A stretch of 64,000 bases of DNA. It comes from Clostridiales bacterium (lineage in GTDB: Bacteria > Bacillota > Clostridia > Oscillospirales > Oscillospiraceae). Shown here in pieces: positions 8,531-16,627 of this stretch; within the stretch, counting starts at the first letter, position 1, and every line of letters starts with the position of its first letter. The position numbers were made by a program, and so were the translations under genes. The DNA lies in contig SFHQ01000008.1 of the NCBI GenBank assembly GCA_004556345.1, positions 1 through 64,000 on the forward strand. The letters run 5' to 3'. The notes under the pieces are model-generated. The model saw only the letters and a program-made list of their open reading frames with translations, had not been told where the DNA came from and searched no databases.

Positions 8531-8743
8531 ATGAACAAAAATGACGTATTAAAAGCAGAAGCCGAGGGAGCTTCTCTGGGCTGGGTGGCCCCGTTGACAG
8601 CGGAAGACCGGGAATACTTTGCATACCTGCGAAGCGTGTTCAAACGATATAACATTACACCCTCTCGTGCAACCCGCTTGGAATATGATTTTGTGACCCG
8701 TGTGGCGGAGAGCGAGTTCTATCTTCAACAAGTCAATGCTTGA
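8531..8743 (+). CDS. Small protein of unknown function
   Basis: The ATG directly follows the stop codon of the GNAT-like gene, with an AAGGAG about 12 bases upstream. The 70-residue product is charged and probably helical, with EDREYFAYLRSVFKRYNI and a C-terminal ESEFYLQQVNA. I recognise no family. The coupling to the GNAT gene suggests a partner or regulator. It ends before a clear terminator, which supports a real transcript. Confidence 0.5.
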   Translation: MNKNDVLKAEAEGASLGWVAPLTAEDREYFAYLRSVFKRYNITPSRATRLEYDFVTRVAESEFYLQQVNA

Positions 8744-8800
8744 AGGCGATCCTCCATCATCCAAGACACAGAATCTCTGTAACCTAATTTTCGATGTTAT

Positions 8801-8840
8801 AAAAATAACCGTCTACTCATCACTAGGCGGTTATTTTTGT
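8801..8840 (+). terminator. Intrinsic terminator
   Basis: AAAAATAACCG (8801-8811) pairs perfectly with CGGTTATTTTT (8828-8838) across a 16-base loop. It ends the GNAT/small-ORF transcript. Confidence 0.75.
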
Positions 8841-8880
8841 ACGATCTTTTCACTGACTAAGCCAAAGGAGGTCCTCTGCC

Positions 8881-9939
8881 ATGCGTATGATGAAAGCCTT
8901 TGCCTATCTTGGCGACGGGACGGCCGGGTGGGTCGAAAAGCCGATCCCCCAGCCCACGGGGTTCGACGGGGTCATCCGTCCCCTGCTGGTCTCCCCGTGT
9001 ACATCGGATGTCCACAATGTCGAGATCGACTGTCTCAAGCCCGGTCGTATTCTGGGGCACGAGGGCCTGGGGGAGATCGTTGCGGTGGGCGAGGGTGTGA
9101 AAGAATTCCAGGTGGGCGAGATCGTGGTCGTGCCGCCGGTCACGCCGGACTGGCGGCACGTGCCCTCCCAGCTGGGGGCACACCAGCACTGCGCCGGACT
9201 CATCACCGGCCAGAAGCTCTCCAACTCCGAGGACGGCCTCCTGGCCGAGTATGCCCTCATCCGGGATCTCGACGCCAACGCCGCCCGCATCCCCCCGGGC
9301 GTTTCACCGGAAGGGGCCGTCATGGCGGCGGACATGCTGAACACGGGCCTCTACGGCGCGGAGCTGGCGGAGGTCCGGCCGGGGGACACCGTCGTGGTCA
9401 TGGGCGTTGGTCCCGTGGGCCTCATGGCCATTGCCGGGGCCAGGCTCCGGGGGGCCGGGCGGATCATCGCCATCGGCAGCCGGAAGGCCGGCGTCGAGCT
9501 GGCCAGATTCTATGGGGCCACGGACCTCGTAAATTACAAAGAGGGCAACGTGGAGCGCCAGATCCACGAGCTGACCCACAAGCAGGGGGCCGACTGCTGC
9601 ATCTGCGCCGGGGGCGGCACGGAAGCCCTGGGCCAGGCCGTGGCCATGGTCCGCTGGGGCGGGACCGTCGGGAACGTGAATTACTTCACGACCTATGGCG
9701 ACCTGCCGCTGAACAACGTCCGCTACGGCTTCGGCATGGGCAACAAGACGATCCGGGGCGGCGAGTGCCCCGGCGGGCGGGCGCGGATGGAAAAGCTCCT
9801 GGCCCTGCTGCAATACGGCCGGGTGGACCCCGTGCCCCTCATCACCCACCGCTTCCAGGGCCTGGACCAGGTGGAGACGGCGTTCCATCTCATGGCGGAA
9901 AAACCGCCGGCGCTGGTGAAGACCATCGTCGCCCTATAA
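8881..9939 (+). CDS. Zinc-dependent, NADP-type secondary alcohol dehydrogenase
   Basis: This 352-residue protein (350 if the ATG at 8887 is used) belongs to the medium-chain dehydrogenases and resembles the secondary alcohol dehydrogenases of Clostridium beijerinckii and Thermoanaerobacter from end to end. The catalytic zinc ligands are present in SPCTSD (Cys), GHEGLGE (His-Glu) and MAADMLNTG (Asp). The nucleotide fold has GVGPVGLM, and GSRKAG plus FYGATD keep the Ser-Arg and Tyr that select NADP(H) in those enzymes. The structural-zinc lobe with four cysteines is absent, as in that subgroup. It would interconvert short secondary alcohols and ketones. AAAGGAGG lies nine bases before the ATG. 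It stands alone with rlmA 43 bases downstream. Confidence 0.88.
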   Translation: MRMMKAFAYLGDGTAGWVEKPIPQPTGFDGVIRPLLVSPCTSDVHNVEIDCLKPGRILGHEGLGEIVAVGEGVKEFQVGEIVVVPPVTPDWRHVPSQLGAHQHCAGLITGQKLSNSEDGLLAEYALIRDLDANAARIPPGVSPEGAVMAADMLNTGLYGAELAEVRPGDTVVVMGVGPVGLMAIAGARLRGAGRIIAIGSRKAGVELARFYGATDLVNYKEGNVERQIHELTHKQGADCCICAGGGTEALGQAVAMVRWGGTVGNVNYFTTYGDLPLNNVRYGFGMGNKTIRGGECPGGRARMEKLLALLQYGRVDPVPLITHRFQGLDQVETAFHLMAEKPPALVKTIVAL

Positions 9940-9982
9940 GTCGCCCTGGGATGGGTCGGAACAAGAAAGGAAGTCTGACTGC

Positions 9983-10807
9983 ATGGAAAGTTTATTTCGT
10001 TGTCCCCTCTGCGCCGCCGCGCTGACGCGGGAGGAGAAGCGCTACACCTGCCCCACGGGCCACAGCTTTGACCGGGCGGCGGCGGGCTACGTCCACTTGC
10101 TGCCCGCCAACAAGATGCACTCCAAGGACCCCGGCGACGACAAGGGCATGGCCACCGCCCGCAACCGCTTCCTCTCCAGGGACTACTACGCCCCCCTGCG
10201 GGATACGCTGGCGGAGCTGGCCTGTGCCTACGCCCCGGAGCACGTCCGCATTTTAGACGCCGGGTGCGGCGAGGGGTATTACAGCGCCGCCGTGTTCCAG
10301 GCGTTGGACCGGGCGGGCAAAGCCCCGATGCTGGCGGGGATCGATCTCTCCAAGCACGCCCTGCGCCGGGCGGCGAAGCGGGAAAAGGCGGCAGAGTTTG
10401 CCGTAGCCTCGGTCTACAATCTGCCCGTGGCGGACGAGGCCGTTCACCTGCTGCTCAACTGCTTCTCCCCCCTGGCCTTGGAGGAGTTTCTGCGGGTGCT
10501 GAAGCCCGGCGGGGTCTACTTCTATGTGGTGCCGGGGGCCAGGCATCTCTGGCAGCTGAAAGAGGTGCTGTATGACCAGCCCTATCCCAACGAGGAAAAG
10601 CGCACCCCCTACGTGGGCTTCGAGTATCTGGAGGTCCGGGCAATCGACGAGACCATCCACCTGCCCGACCAGCAGACCATCTCGGACCTGTTCCAGATGA
10701 CCCCCTATTTCTGGAAGACGCCCAAAGCGGGGACCGAGCGCCTGGCAGCGCTGGGCGAGCTGGACACGCAGATCTCGTTCCGCGTCCACGTCTTTCGCAA
10801 ACAGTGA
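9983..10807 (+). CDS. rlmA: 23S rRNA guanine-N1 methyltransferase (RlmA family)
   Basis: This 274-residue protein has the RlmA layout: an N-terminal zinc finger (CPLC at 8-11, then YTCPTGHSFDRA), a region with GDDKGMATARNRFL, and a Rossmann methyltransferase with ILDAGCGEGYYS as motif I and LLNCFSPLALEEFLRVLKPGG around motifs IV-V. Family members methylate G745 or G748 in helix 35 of 23S rRNA using SAM; the latter (TlrB type) gives macrolide resistance in producers. Which base is used here cannot be read from the sequence. A bidirectional hairpin follows the gene. Confidence 0.85.
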   Translation: MESLFRCPLCAAALTREEKRYTCPTGHSFDRAAAGYVHLLPANKMHSKDPGDDKGMATARNRFLSRDYYAPLRDTLAELACAYAPEHVRILDAGCGEGYYSAAVFQALDRAGKAPMLAGIDLSKHALRRAAKREKAAEFAVASVYNLPVADEAVHLLLNCFSPLALEEFLRVLKPGGVYFYVVPGARHLWQLKEVLYDQPYPNEEKRTPYVGFEYLEVRAIDETIHLPDQQTISDLFQMTPYFWKTPKAGTERLAALGELDTQISFRVHVFRKQ

Positions 10808-10816
10808 GCTGACAAA

Positions 10817-10858
10817 AAAATTCCCACGGCCCGATCCAAACCGGGCTGTGGGAATTTT
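10817..10858. terminator. Bidirectional terminator
   Basis: AAAATTCCCACGGCCCG (10817-10833) pairs with CGGGCTGTGGGAATTTT (10842-10858) with one G-T pair. It separates the convergent rlmA and TPM genes. Confidence 0.85.
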
Positions 10859-10876
10859 GCAGTTTACTAAGAAAGG

Positions 10877-11845
10877 TCAGGGGTGCGTGGGCTGGTCGGC
10901 GTCGGCGGGTTTGTCGGCGTCGTTAGCCTGGTCGGCGTCGGTCGGTTCCGCGTCGTCGGCGGGCTGGTCCGCTTCGTCCTCGTCCGTCTCGTTTTCCAGG
11001 TCCATGACCAGGTCCAGCATCCGGCCGTACCAGCGGGAGCCTTGGCGGTGCCAGAAGAGGATGGGGTGGAAGGGGGCGGTGGGCTCGTCGCCGTTGTCGG
11101 GCAGGTGGCGCTCCACGTATTTCTGGAAGCGGTAGCGGTCCACCACGTTCAGGGCCACCAGCAGCAGGATGATCCACCAGATGTTCACCAGCAGGGTGAA
11201 GATGATGTTCAGGAACACATCCCAGAGGGAGATGACCTGGACTTTGTCGTTGATCTGCAAGGACGGGATGCCGGACTGGACCACCGGCTCCACCTCCGGC
11301 AGATTGTCCTTGCACCAGGTCTCCAGATCCTCGAACAGGCTCAGGATGCCCTGGTTGCTCTCACCGTCGAAAAAGGCGTCGTCCAGATTCTCCCGCACCA
11401 GGGTCGCCAGGGCTTGGTTCCCGTCGGCGTAGGAGCGCAGGCCGGGGCCGTAGACCAGGTACCAGGCGCGGCTGCTCACCTCGATGACCAGAAGCATGTC
11501 CGTCCGGCCCAGCTTTTGCGCGGCAAAGTAGTCCTTGGCGTAGGTCTCGATGTCCTGGCCGTTGAGGTAGTTGGCCGTGCGCAGGGCCAGCATGGTGCCG
11601 TAGGTGTTGTTCAGCTCCAGGTCGCTGCGGGCCAGGGTGTCGGTGGTGTCCAGGTCAAAGAGCCTGGCATCGTCCTGAAACTGCCGCAGGAAATAGTTTA
11701 AGTTGTTCTCCCCCGCCCGCTGGCTCTGGGTCTCCTCCTGCTGCTGCACGGAGGTGTAGGCTCGCGTATAGCCCCACACGCAGCACAGCACCACCACCAG
11801 GGCAGTCAGGAGGACAGCGACGGATGTCTTTCTAAAAAATTTCAT
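10877..11845 (-). CDS. Membrane protein with extracytoplasmic TPM domain
   Basis: This 322-residue protein has an N-terminal membrane segment or uncleaved signal (about 10-30), a TPM_phosphatase (TLP18.3/Psb32) domain (about 60-165, including DMLLVIEVSSRAWYLVYG), and a second membrane segment near 215-235. The tail is cytoplasmic, rich in Ala/Asp/Pro and ends in repeated DAD and PAD units. Members sit in the envelope and their function is mostly unknown; acid phosphatase activity was reported for a plant homologue. GGAGG lies six bases before the ATG. The gene is 24 bases downstream of a small membrane protein gene and shares its promoter. Confidence 0.75.
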   Translation of the reverse strand: MKFFRKTSVAVLLTALVVVLCCVWGYTRAYTSVQQQEETQSQRAGENNLNYFLRQFQDDARLFDLDTTDTLARSDLELNNTYGTMLALRTANYLNGQDIETYAKDYFAAQKLGRTDMLLVIEVSSRAWYLVYGPGLRSYADGNQALATLVRENLDDAFFDGESNQGILSLFEDLETWCKDNLPEVEPVVQSGIPSLQINDKVQVISLWDVFLNIIFTLLVNIWWIILLLVALNVVDRYRFQKYVERHLPDNGDEPTAPFHPILFWHRQGSRWYGRMLDLVMDLENETDEDEADQPADDAEPTDADQANDADKPADADQPTHP

Positions 11846-11869
11846 GGGAAACCTCCAAGCAAGGCCTGG

Positions 11870-12223
11870 TCAGCTCCGGGAGTTCTTCTCTTCCTCCGGC
11901 GACGGCTCCTGGGGAGCGGTCTCAGCTGGCGCGGTCTGCGCTTCCTTCTCTTTGTTCTCTGCGGTGGGTGCCGCCTGGGCCGGCGCCGCCGTCTGCTCGG
12001 CCGCAGCCTGCTCGTGGGCGTGTTGGACCAGCTCCGGGGGGATGGCCGGGCCGTCCTCGATGGTGGGGAAGACCCCCTTGGCCACGATAAAGACCACCAC
12101 CGAGATCAGGATCACAGACACATAGTCCGAGACCTGATACAGCGGGTGGACCAGGGTATAGATCACCCACACGATGGCGATGGTATAGATGGGCAGCACG
12201 GGCTTCTTTTTATACTTTGCCAT
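11870..12223 (-). CDS. Small membrane protein of unknown function
   Basis: The product is about 117 residues. It starts with a basic MAKYKKK, has two hydrophobic segments (about 10-26 and 33-50), and then an Ala/Glu/Gln-rich hydrophilic tail. The ATG at 12223 is preferred because a GGAAAGGA site precedes it; a longer frame starts at 12259. It is the first gene of an operon with the TPM-domain protein, so a joint envelope role is likely. I recognise no family; the small two-helix partner genes often seen with TPM proteins are the closest analogy. Confidence 0.65.
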   Translation of the reverse strand: MAKYKKKPVLPIYTIAIVWVIYTLVHPLYQVSDYVSVILISVVVFIVAKGVFPTIEDGPAIPPELVQHAHEQAAAEQTAAPAQAAPTAENKEKEAQTAPAETAPQEPSPEEEKNSRS

Positions 12224-12300
12224 GGGCTGTACCGATCCTTTCCAAAAAGTGATACTCACATCAGCAGGGGGAGCAAGGCGCTGCTCCCTGCGTATTGTAA

Positions 12301-12329
12301 TATTTTACCCGGAGAAAGAAGCCCTGTCA
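12301..12329 (-). promoter_or_regulatory. Promoter of the small membrane protein-TPM operon
   Basis: Minus-strand TTGACA (12329-12324), 17-base spacer, TAAAAT (12306-12301). Its -35 is the mirror image of the -35 of the opposing promoter: CCCTGTCAA at 12321-12329 and TTGACAGGG at 12343-12351. Confidence 0.7.
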
Positions 12330-12342
12330 AGAACTCGTTTCC

Positions 12343-12372
12343 ATTGACAGGGAGGAAAAAGACAGATAAAAT
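12343..12372 (+). promoter_or_regulatory. Promoter of the rpe-recR operon
   Basis: TTGACA (12343-12348), 18-base spacer, TAAAAT (12367-12372). The next start codon is almost 285 bases downstream, so the transcript has a long leader. Confidence 0.65.
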
Positions 12373-12384
12373 GGAAACGATACC

Positions 12385-12640
12385 ATTCTCTCTCGTCTGC
12401 GCCCCGGCGCAGGACCGAGGCCCCGCGCCGAACGCAGGCGCTATATGATGCGGCGGGCGGCCGGGCCGTCGCCGCCGGGGCCGGTCCGGGGAGCGAGGAA
12501 AGACCGGCGGCGGTCCCGGTGCTCCTGGGCGGGGCAGGCCAGGGGCCTGCGTCTCCGCCGCCGCTTGCCGTATCCTATGCGACAGGGCAGCCGGGTGTGC
12601 CGCCCTGTCCGAACCGGGAGCACCCATCCTAGCAAAGAAA
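12385..12640 (+). promoter_or_regulatory. Long GC-rich leader with serial hairpins before rpe
   Basis: The leader contains ordered hairpins: GGCGC/GCGCC (12406-12429); GGAGC/GCTCC (12490-12525) enclosing GACCG/CGGTC; GCAGGCC/GGCCTGC (12534-12550); and GACAGGGC/GCCCTGTC (12581-12609). It has no open frame with a ribosome binding site. I do not recognise a known RNA: the GAGGAAAG stretch near 12495 recalls RNase P RNA, but the rest does not fit. Confidence 0.35.
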
Positions 12641-12655
12641 GGAATGAACTGTACT

Positions 12656-13303
12656 ATGACTCTCATCGCACCCTCCATCCTGTCGGCCGACTTTGCTGAC
12701 CTGGGCCGGGAGGTCCAGCGGGTCAGCTCCGCCGACTGGCTGCACGTGGACGTGATGGACGGCATGTTCGTCTCGAACATCAGCATCGGCGTGCCTGTGG
12801 TCAAATCCCTGCGGAAGGCCACGGACATGTTTCTGGATGTCCACCTGATGATCGAAAAGCCCGTGCGCTACATCGACGCCTTTGCCGACGCCGGAGCCGA
12901 CCTGCTCTCCATCCATCTGGAAGCCGACATGCCTCCCGGCATCCGCGCCGCCTTGGACGCCATGGACAAAAAGGGCGTGAAGAAGGGCATCGTCCTGCGG
13001 CCCATCACCGCCGCCGAGGCCGTGCTGCCCTATGTGAAGGACGTGGACCTCATCCTGGTGATGACCGTGGAGCCGGGCTTTGGCGGCCAGAAGTTTATGA
13101 CCGACCAGCTGCCCAAGATCCAGAAGATCCGCCAGTATATCCAGGAACTGAATCCCGACTGCCGCCTGGAGGTAGACGGCGGCGTGGACCCCAAGACGGC
13201 CCCGCTCGTCGTGGAAGCCGGCGCCGATGTCCTGGTGGCCGGCAGCGCCGTCTACGGCGCCAAGGACCCGGCGGAAGCCATTCGCATCCTGCGGGGTCAA
13301 TAA
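12656..13303 (+). CDS. rpe: Ribulose-phosphate 3-epimerase
   Basis: The product is a 215-residue TIM barrel with the family's N-terminal IAPSILSADFADL, HVDVMDGMFV (metal-binding His and catalytic Asp), DVHLMI, and MTVEPGFGGQKF with the second Asp in LEVDGGV. It interconverts ribulose-5-phosphate and xylulose-5-phosphate in the pentose phosphate pathway. The ATG at 12656 is preferred because AAAGGA (about 12638-12643) overlaps the earlier in-frame ATG at 12644. recR follows after 38 bases in the same direction. An isolated rpe outside a carbohydrate operon is common in this group. Confidence 0.93.
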   Translation: MTLIAPSILSADFADLGREVQRVSSADWLHVDVMDGMFVSNISIGVPVVKSLRKATDMFLDVHLMIEKPVRYIDAFADAGADLLSIHLEADMPPGIRAALDAMDKKGVKKGIVLRPITAAEAVLPYVKDVDLILVMTVEPGFGGQKFMTDQLPKIQKIRQYIQELNPDCRLEVDGGVDPKTAPLVVEAGADVLVAGSAVYGAKDPAEAIRILRGQ

Positions 13304-13341
13304 CATCTGCAATCCCCCAAGAAAAGAGGAACCCGATCCCT

Positions 13342-13944
13342 ATGGAATATTTTCCCCCTGCCCTGGAAGCCTTGGTGGAGCAGTTTGCCCGCCTGCCGGG
13401 CATCGGCCGCAAGACCGCCCAGCGCCTGGCCTTCTTCGTCCTCTCCCTGCCGGAGGAGGAGGTGGAGGCCTTTGCCCAGTCCGTGCGGAACGCCAAGCAC
13501 ACCATCGCGCTCTGTCCCGTCTGCCAGAACCTGACGGAGGGAGACGGGCTGTGTCCCATCTGCGCCAGCGACAAGCGGGACGGCAGCGTCATCTGCGTGG
13601 TGGCGGACCCCAAGGACGTCATCGCCATGGAGCGGGCCAGAGAATACAACGGCCGCTACCACGTCCTCCACGGCGTCCTCTCCCCCATGAACGGCGTGGG
13701 GCCGGACGACCTGCACATCAAGTCCCTGCTCGACCGCGTAGCCCAGGGCGAGGTACGCGAGGTCATCATGGCCACGAACCCTGACACCGAGGGCGAGGCC
13801 ACCGCCATGTATCTCTCCCGCCTCTTAAAACCCTTTGGCGTCAAAGTCACCCGCCTGGCCTACGGCGTGCCCGTGGGCGGCCATTTAGAGTATGCCGACG
13901 ACGCCACCCTCATGCGTGCCTTAGAAGGCCGCCGAGAAATTTAA
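13342..13944 (+). CDS. recR: Recombination protein RecR
   Basis: This 200-residue protein has normal length. It shows the N-terminal helix-hairpin-helix (ARLPGIGRKTAQRLAFFVL), the four-cysteine zinc finger (CPVCQNLTEGDGLCPIC), and a Toprim domain with ICVVADPKDVIAMER and MATNPDTEGEATAMYL. RecR works with RecO and RecF to load RecA on gapped DNA. In many Firmicutes recR follows dnaX-ybaB; here it follows rpe instead. Two palindromic repeat arms lie directly downstream. Confidence 0.96.
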   Translation: MEYFPPALEALVEQFARLPGIGRKTAQRLAFFVLSLPEEEVEAFAQSVRNAKHTIALCPVCQNLTEGDGLCPICASDKRDGSVICVVADPKDVIAMERAREYNGRYHVLHGVLSPMNGVGPDDLHIKSLLDRVAQGEVREVIMATNPDTEGEATAMYLSRLLKPFGVKVTRLAYGVPVGGHLEYADDATLMRALEGRREI

Positions 13945-13967
13945 CGGGACGCCCCCCGATCCCCCTC

Positions 13968-14057
13968 GTAGGGGCCGCAGACCCCTGCGGCCCGCCAGTT
14001 CCCTTCCCATCGCCCGTAATCCCCCCTATGTAGGGGCCGCAGACCCCTGCGGCCCGC
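13968..14057. repeat. Two tandem palindromic repeat arms (REP-like)
   Basis: The 28-base unit GTAGGGGCCGCAGACCCCTG plus CGGCCCGC occurs at 13968-13995 and again at 14030-14057, in the same orientation. Each copy can fold as a GGGCCGCAG/CTGCGGCCC hairpin. The same arm recurs singly or in inverted pairs at many other gaps in the window. Confidence 0.85.
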
Positions 14058-14096
14058 CATTCCCCTTCCCATCTTCTTGCAGAAAGGAGTGAGACC

Positions 14097-15506
14097 ATGC
14101 AAGAACAAAACGAATTTCAGCCCAGCTTTGCCGATCCGACCCAGCCCATGGAGGCAGAAGAAAGAACTTTTTATCGAAACAGCACCCGCGACCTGGTCTC
14201 GCGTGTTGCCTATCTCATTGGTGTCCCCAAACGAATGTTTGAAAACGAACATGAGCCGCCGCAGCTAGACATTTACGACCGGCTGGACAAAGAAAAAAAC
14301 GCCCGGATCATCCGCAATCTCTGCCTGATCCGCACGGCCATCCAAAGAAATTTTAAGTATATCAACGAGGGCATGCGCTTTGAGCATCGCTCCATTTTGA
14401 CCATGCCGGAGTACGTCCCCGTGGAGAGCATCAACCAGCTGGAGCTGGACGGGGTGCGCTTCATCAAAAAGTCCAGCATCAAGCTCTACCAGCACATCAT
14501 CGAGATCAACCGGGTCATCTCCGACCGGATCAACAACTGCAAGCCCCTCTTCCCCCTGTGGCTCAACTGGGAGTACATCCGGGACCTCATCGTCATGCCC
14601 GACGGCCTGACCGAGGCGGGTACCAAAGCCGCCGCCGACCGCTACTATGCCAACCGGTCCGACTACCCCTATCAGGTCTACATCAACTGGGTCCCCGCCA
14701 AGGAGGGCAACGTCCTCTACAACGACAAACGCTTTGCCACCCTGCTGTATGAGTGGCACAACGACAGATTCACCGAGTACAGCCGGGTCTCCGACGTGAG
14801 CAGCTACGTCAAGGGCAGCATCTATGACTTCCTGGAGGAGAGCGAAAAGGTCGTCATGGTGGTCGACTGCGAAAACTCCGACCCCTACCGCCTCTGCGCC
14901 ACCCTGCGGAACCTGGACGAGCAGTACACCCGGAAGATCAGCCGCATCATCCTCTTCAACGATGTCCACGCCGCCTCAGCCTGGAAAATGCTGGAGGACT
15001 ACACCGACCTGACCGTGGAGCACATCATGATCGAGCGGGTGAAGCAGAACAAATCCCTGGTGGACATCACCCTCACCGCCCGCGCCTGCGAGGAGCACTA
15101 CCGAAACAATGTGGACTCCTTCCTCATCGTCTCCAGCGACTCCGACTATTGGGGCCTCATCACCTCCATGCCCCACGCCAAATTCCTGGTCATGGTGGAG
15201 CGGGAGAAATGCGGCATCGACATGAAGAAGGCCCTGGCCGACTCTGAGATCTTCTACTGCTTCATCGACGATTTCTACTCCGGCAACGCCGAGGAGATCC
15301 GCCGCAGCGCCCTCTTCAAGGCTCTGAACCAGACCCTGAGCAGGGCCATCCACCTGAACGTCAACGAGATGTTCGACAACGCCCTCCACGCCACCCGCAT
15401 CTCCATGACGCCCGCCGAGCGGCAGCAGTTTTACGAGAAACACATCCGCCAGATGAGCCTGGCCATCGACCCGGAGGGGAACGTGACGATCGAGCTGAAG
15501 CGCTAA
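14097..15506 (+). CDS. NYN (PIN-like) domain protein
   Basis: This 469-residue protein has an N-terminal helical region of about 240 residues that I cannot assign, followed by an NYN domain, a PIN-like ribonuclease fold. The conserved acidic positions are visible in MVVDCENSD (first Asp), NKSLVDITLTA (second Asp) and IVSSDSDYWGL (Asp pair). These would bind metal at a nuclease site. The C-terminal helical part ends in EGNVTIELKR. An AAGGAG lies seven bases before the ATG. It is probably a cytoplasmic RNA-processing or decay enzyme; the RNA target is unknown. Confidence 0.8.
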   Translation: MQEQNEFQPSFADPTQPMEAEERTFYRNSTRDLVSRVAYLIGVPKRMFENEHEPPQLDIYDRLDKEKNARIIRNLCLIRTAIQRNFKYINEGMRFEHRSILTMPEYVPVESINQLELDGVRFIKKSSIKLYQHIIEINRVISDRINNCKPLFPLWLNWEYIRDLIVMPDGLTEAGTKAAADRYYANRSDYPYQVYINWVPAKEGNVLYNDKRFATLLYEWHNDRFTEYSRVSDVSSYVKGSIYDFLEESEKVVMVVDCENSDPYRLCATLRNLDEQYTRKISRIILFNDVHAASAWKMLEDYTDLTVEHIMIERVKQNKSLVDITLTARACEEHYRNNVDSFLIVSSDSDYWGLITSMPHAKFLVMVEREKCGIDMKKALADSEIFYCFIDDFYSGNAEEIRRSALFKALNQTLSRAIHLNVNEMFDNALHATRISMTPAERQQFYEKHIRQMSLAIDPEGNVTIELKR

Positions 15507-15533
15507 ATTTTTATTTTTTATCTTGCTGAAAAG

Positions 15534-15576
15534 AAAAAGGCTGAGAACCGGAAAATGGGTTCTCAGCCTTTGTTTT
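15534..15576. terminator. Bidirectional terminator
   Basis: AAAAAGGCTGAGAACC (15534-15549) pairs with GGTTCTCAGCC (15558-15568) followed by TTTGTTTT. It serves the NYN gene and the small convergent gene. Confidence 0.85.
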
Positions 15577-15586
15577 CTCGTTTGGG

Positions 15587-15754
15587 TCAAGCCGTTTTGG
15601 TTTCGCTCAGCTTCTTCACTTCGTCCAAAGAAAGTCCGGACAGCGCAGAAATTTCCTCCAACGAAAGTTTTTGAGATTCCAGCATGCGAAGCGCAACCGC
15701 TTTTATGCCCTCTTGATAAGACTGTCGTCTCATGTCTTCCAAAATCTTGCTCAT
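15587..15754 (-). CDS. Small helical protein resembling an Rpn/PD-(D/E)xK nuclease tail
   Basis: The 55-residue product is helical, with a C-terminal LSLEEISALSGLSLDEVKKL. That stretch resembles the C-terminal helix pair of Rpn-family recombination-promoting nuclease/transposase-like proteins, whose tails often read as an isolated helix-turn-helix. The gene has its own AAGGAGGG site ten bases before the ATG, so it is probably expressed and is not just a frame remnant. No nuclease core is found upstream. It may be a remnant or an internal-start product that became a stand-alone gene. Confidence 0.5.
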   Translation of the reverse strand: MSKILEDMRRQSYQEGIKAVALRMLESQKLSLEEISALSGLSLDEVKKLSETKTA

Positions 15755-15834
15755 AATCGCGTTTCCCTCCTTGCTTTCCTTGAAGAATCTTGCCCGATCT
15801 GCTAACACAGTATAGCACACACCTCGGTGGTTCG

Positions 15835-16560
15835 TCAAAGGGCGTCCCGTTTTTCTTCTTCGGTTTGGATGAACATGAGCAGGAAGCAGGCGGCCAGCAG
15901 GGCGCTGCTGCACAGGATGGCCCACTGCCCCATCCGGGCGATGAGGCGGCTGCCCAGGACGGCCCCCAGGGCGAAAAAGGCGATGACGATGAAATAGGTC
16001 AGGGCCTTGTTGCGGTCGCTTCTCTTGCGGGAGAACCAATACTCTCCCAGGGCGTGCAGGCCGGCCCGGAAGTTGCCGATGCACATGGTCGTGGCGATGG
16101 AGTTGCCGTGAATTTTACGGAAGGCCTCCACCTGGAAGCCGCAGGCCAGGGAGGTCAGGCTGTTGGCCAGCAGATTCCTCGTCTGGGGCTGGAAGGCCAC
16201 GAAGATCAGCACCCCGATCTCGATCAGCACGCCGATCTGCCGCCAGTGCAGGCGGATCTTCCGGCGCTGGAAATGCTGCCGGATGAGAAAGGCCAGGGCG
16301 ATGCCCGCGCCGAAGGCCAGCACGGGGCAGCCGTACTCCTTGACCACGCCCCAGTTGCCCTGGGAGAGGTTCACGCTGAAGAGCAGGATGTTGCCCGTCT
16401 GGGCGTTGGCAAAGACCTCGCCGCGGAACAGGTAGGAGTAGGCGTCCATGAGGCCCCCGGAGAGGGCCAGCAGCAGGCCCAGGCGGACGGTCTCGGAGAC
16501 CTGCCGGTCCTGGCCCAGCTTGGAAAAGAGTTTTTTGTGGGTCGGATGATGATGAGACAT
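15835..16560 (-). CDS. YoaK/DUF1275-family membrane protein
   Basis: This 241-residue protein has about six membrane segments and a His-rich start (MSHHHPTHKK). The family pattern GLLLALSGGLMDAYSYLFRGEVFANAQTGN, then LACGFQVEAFRK and ATTMCIGNFRAGLHAL, is clear. DUF1275 proteins are widespread inner-membrane proteins of unknown transport function. The ATG at 16560 has AGGAGGG upstream; the frame extends far upstream but only as an antisense-type shadow rich in Pro/Thr. Monocistronic by appearance. Confidence 0.85.
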   Translation of the reverse strand: MSHHHPTHKKLFSKLGQDRQVSETVRLGLLLALSGGLMDAYSYLFRGEVFANAQTGNILLFSVNLSQGNWGVVKEYGCPVLAFGAGIALAFLIRQHFQRRKIRLHWRQIGVLIEIGVLIFVAFQPQTRNLLANSLTSLACGFQVEAFRKIHGNSIATTMCIGNFRAGLHALGEYWFSRKRSDRNKALTYFIVIAFFALGAVLGSRLIARMGQWAILCSSALLAACFLLMFIQTEEEKRDAL

Positions 16561-16627
16561 TGGTTTGGATCCCTCCTGAGAGAAAATGCGCGGGCAGGCT
16601 GGGGCCTGTCCGCGCACTTGGTCTGCG

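Noticed and set aside
12490..12510. GAGGAAAG in the rpe leader, as in RNase P RNA
   Set aside because: The flanking conserved RNase P helices and the long 3' half cannot be found within the 250-base leader.
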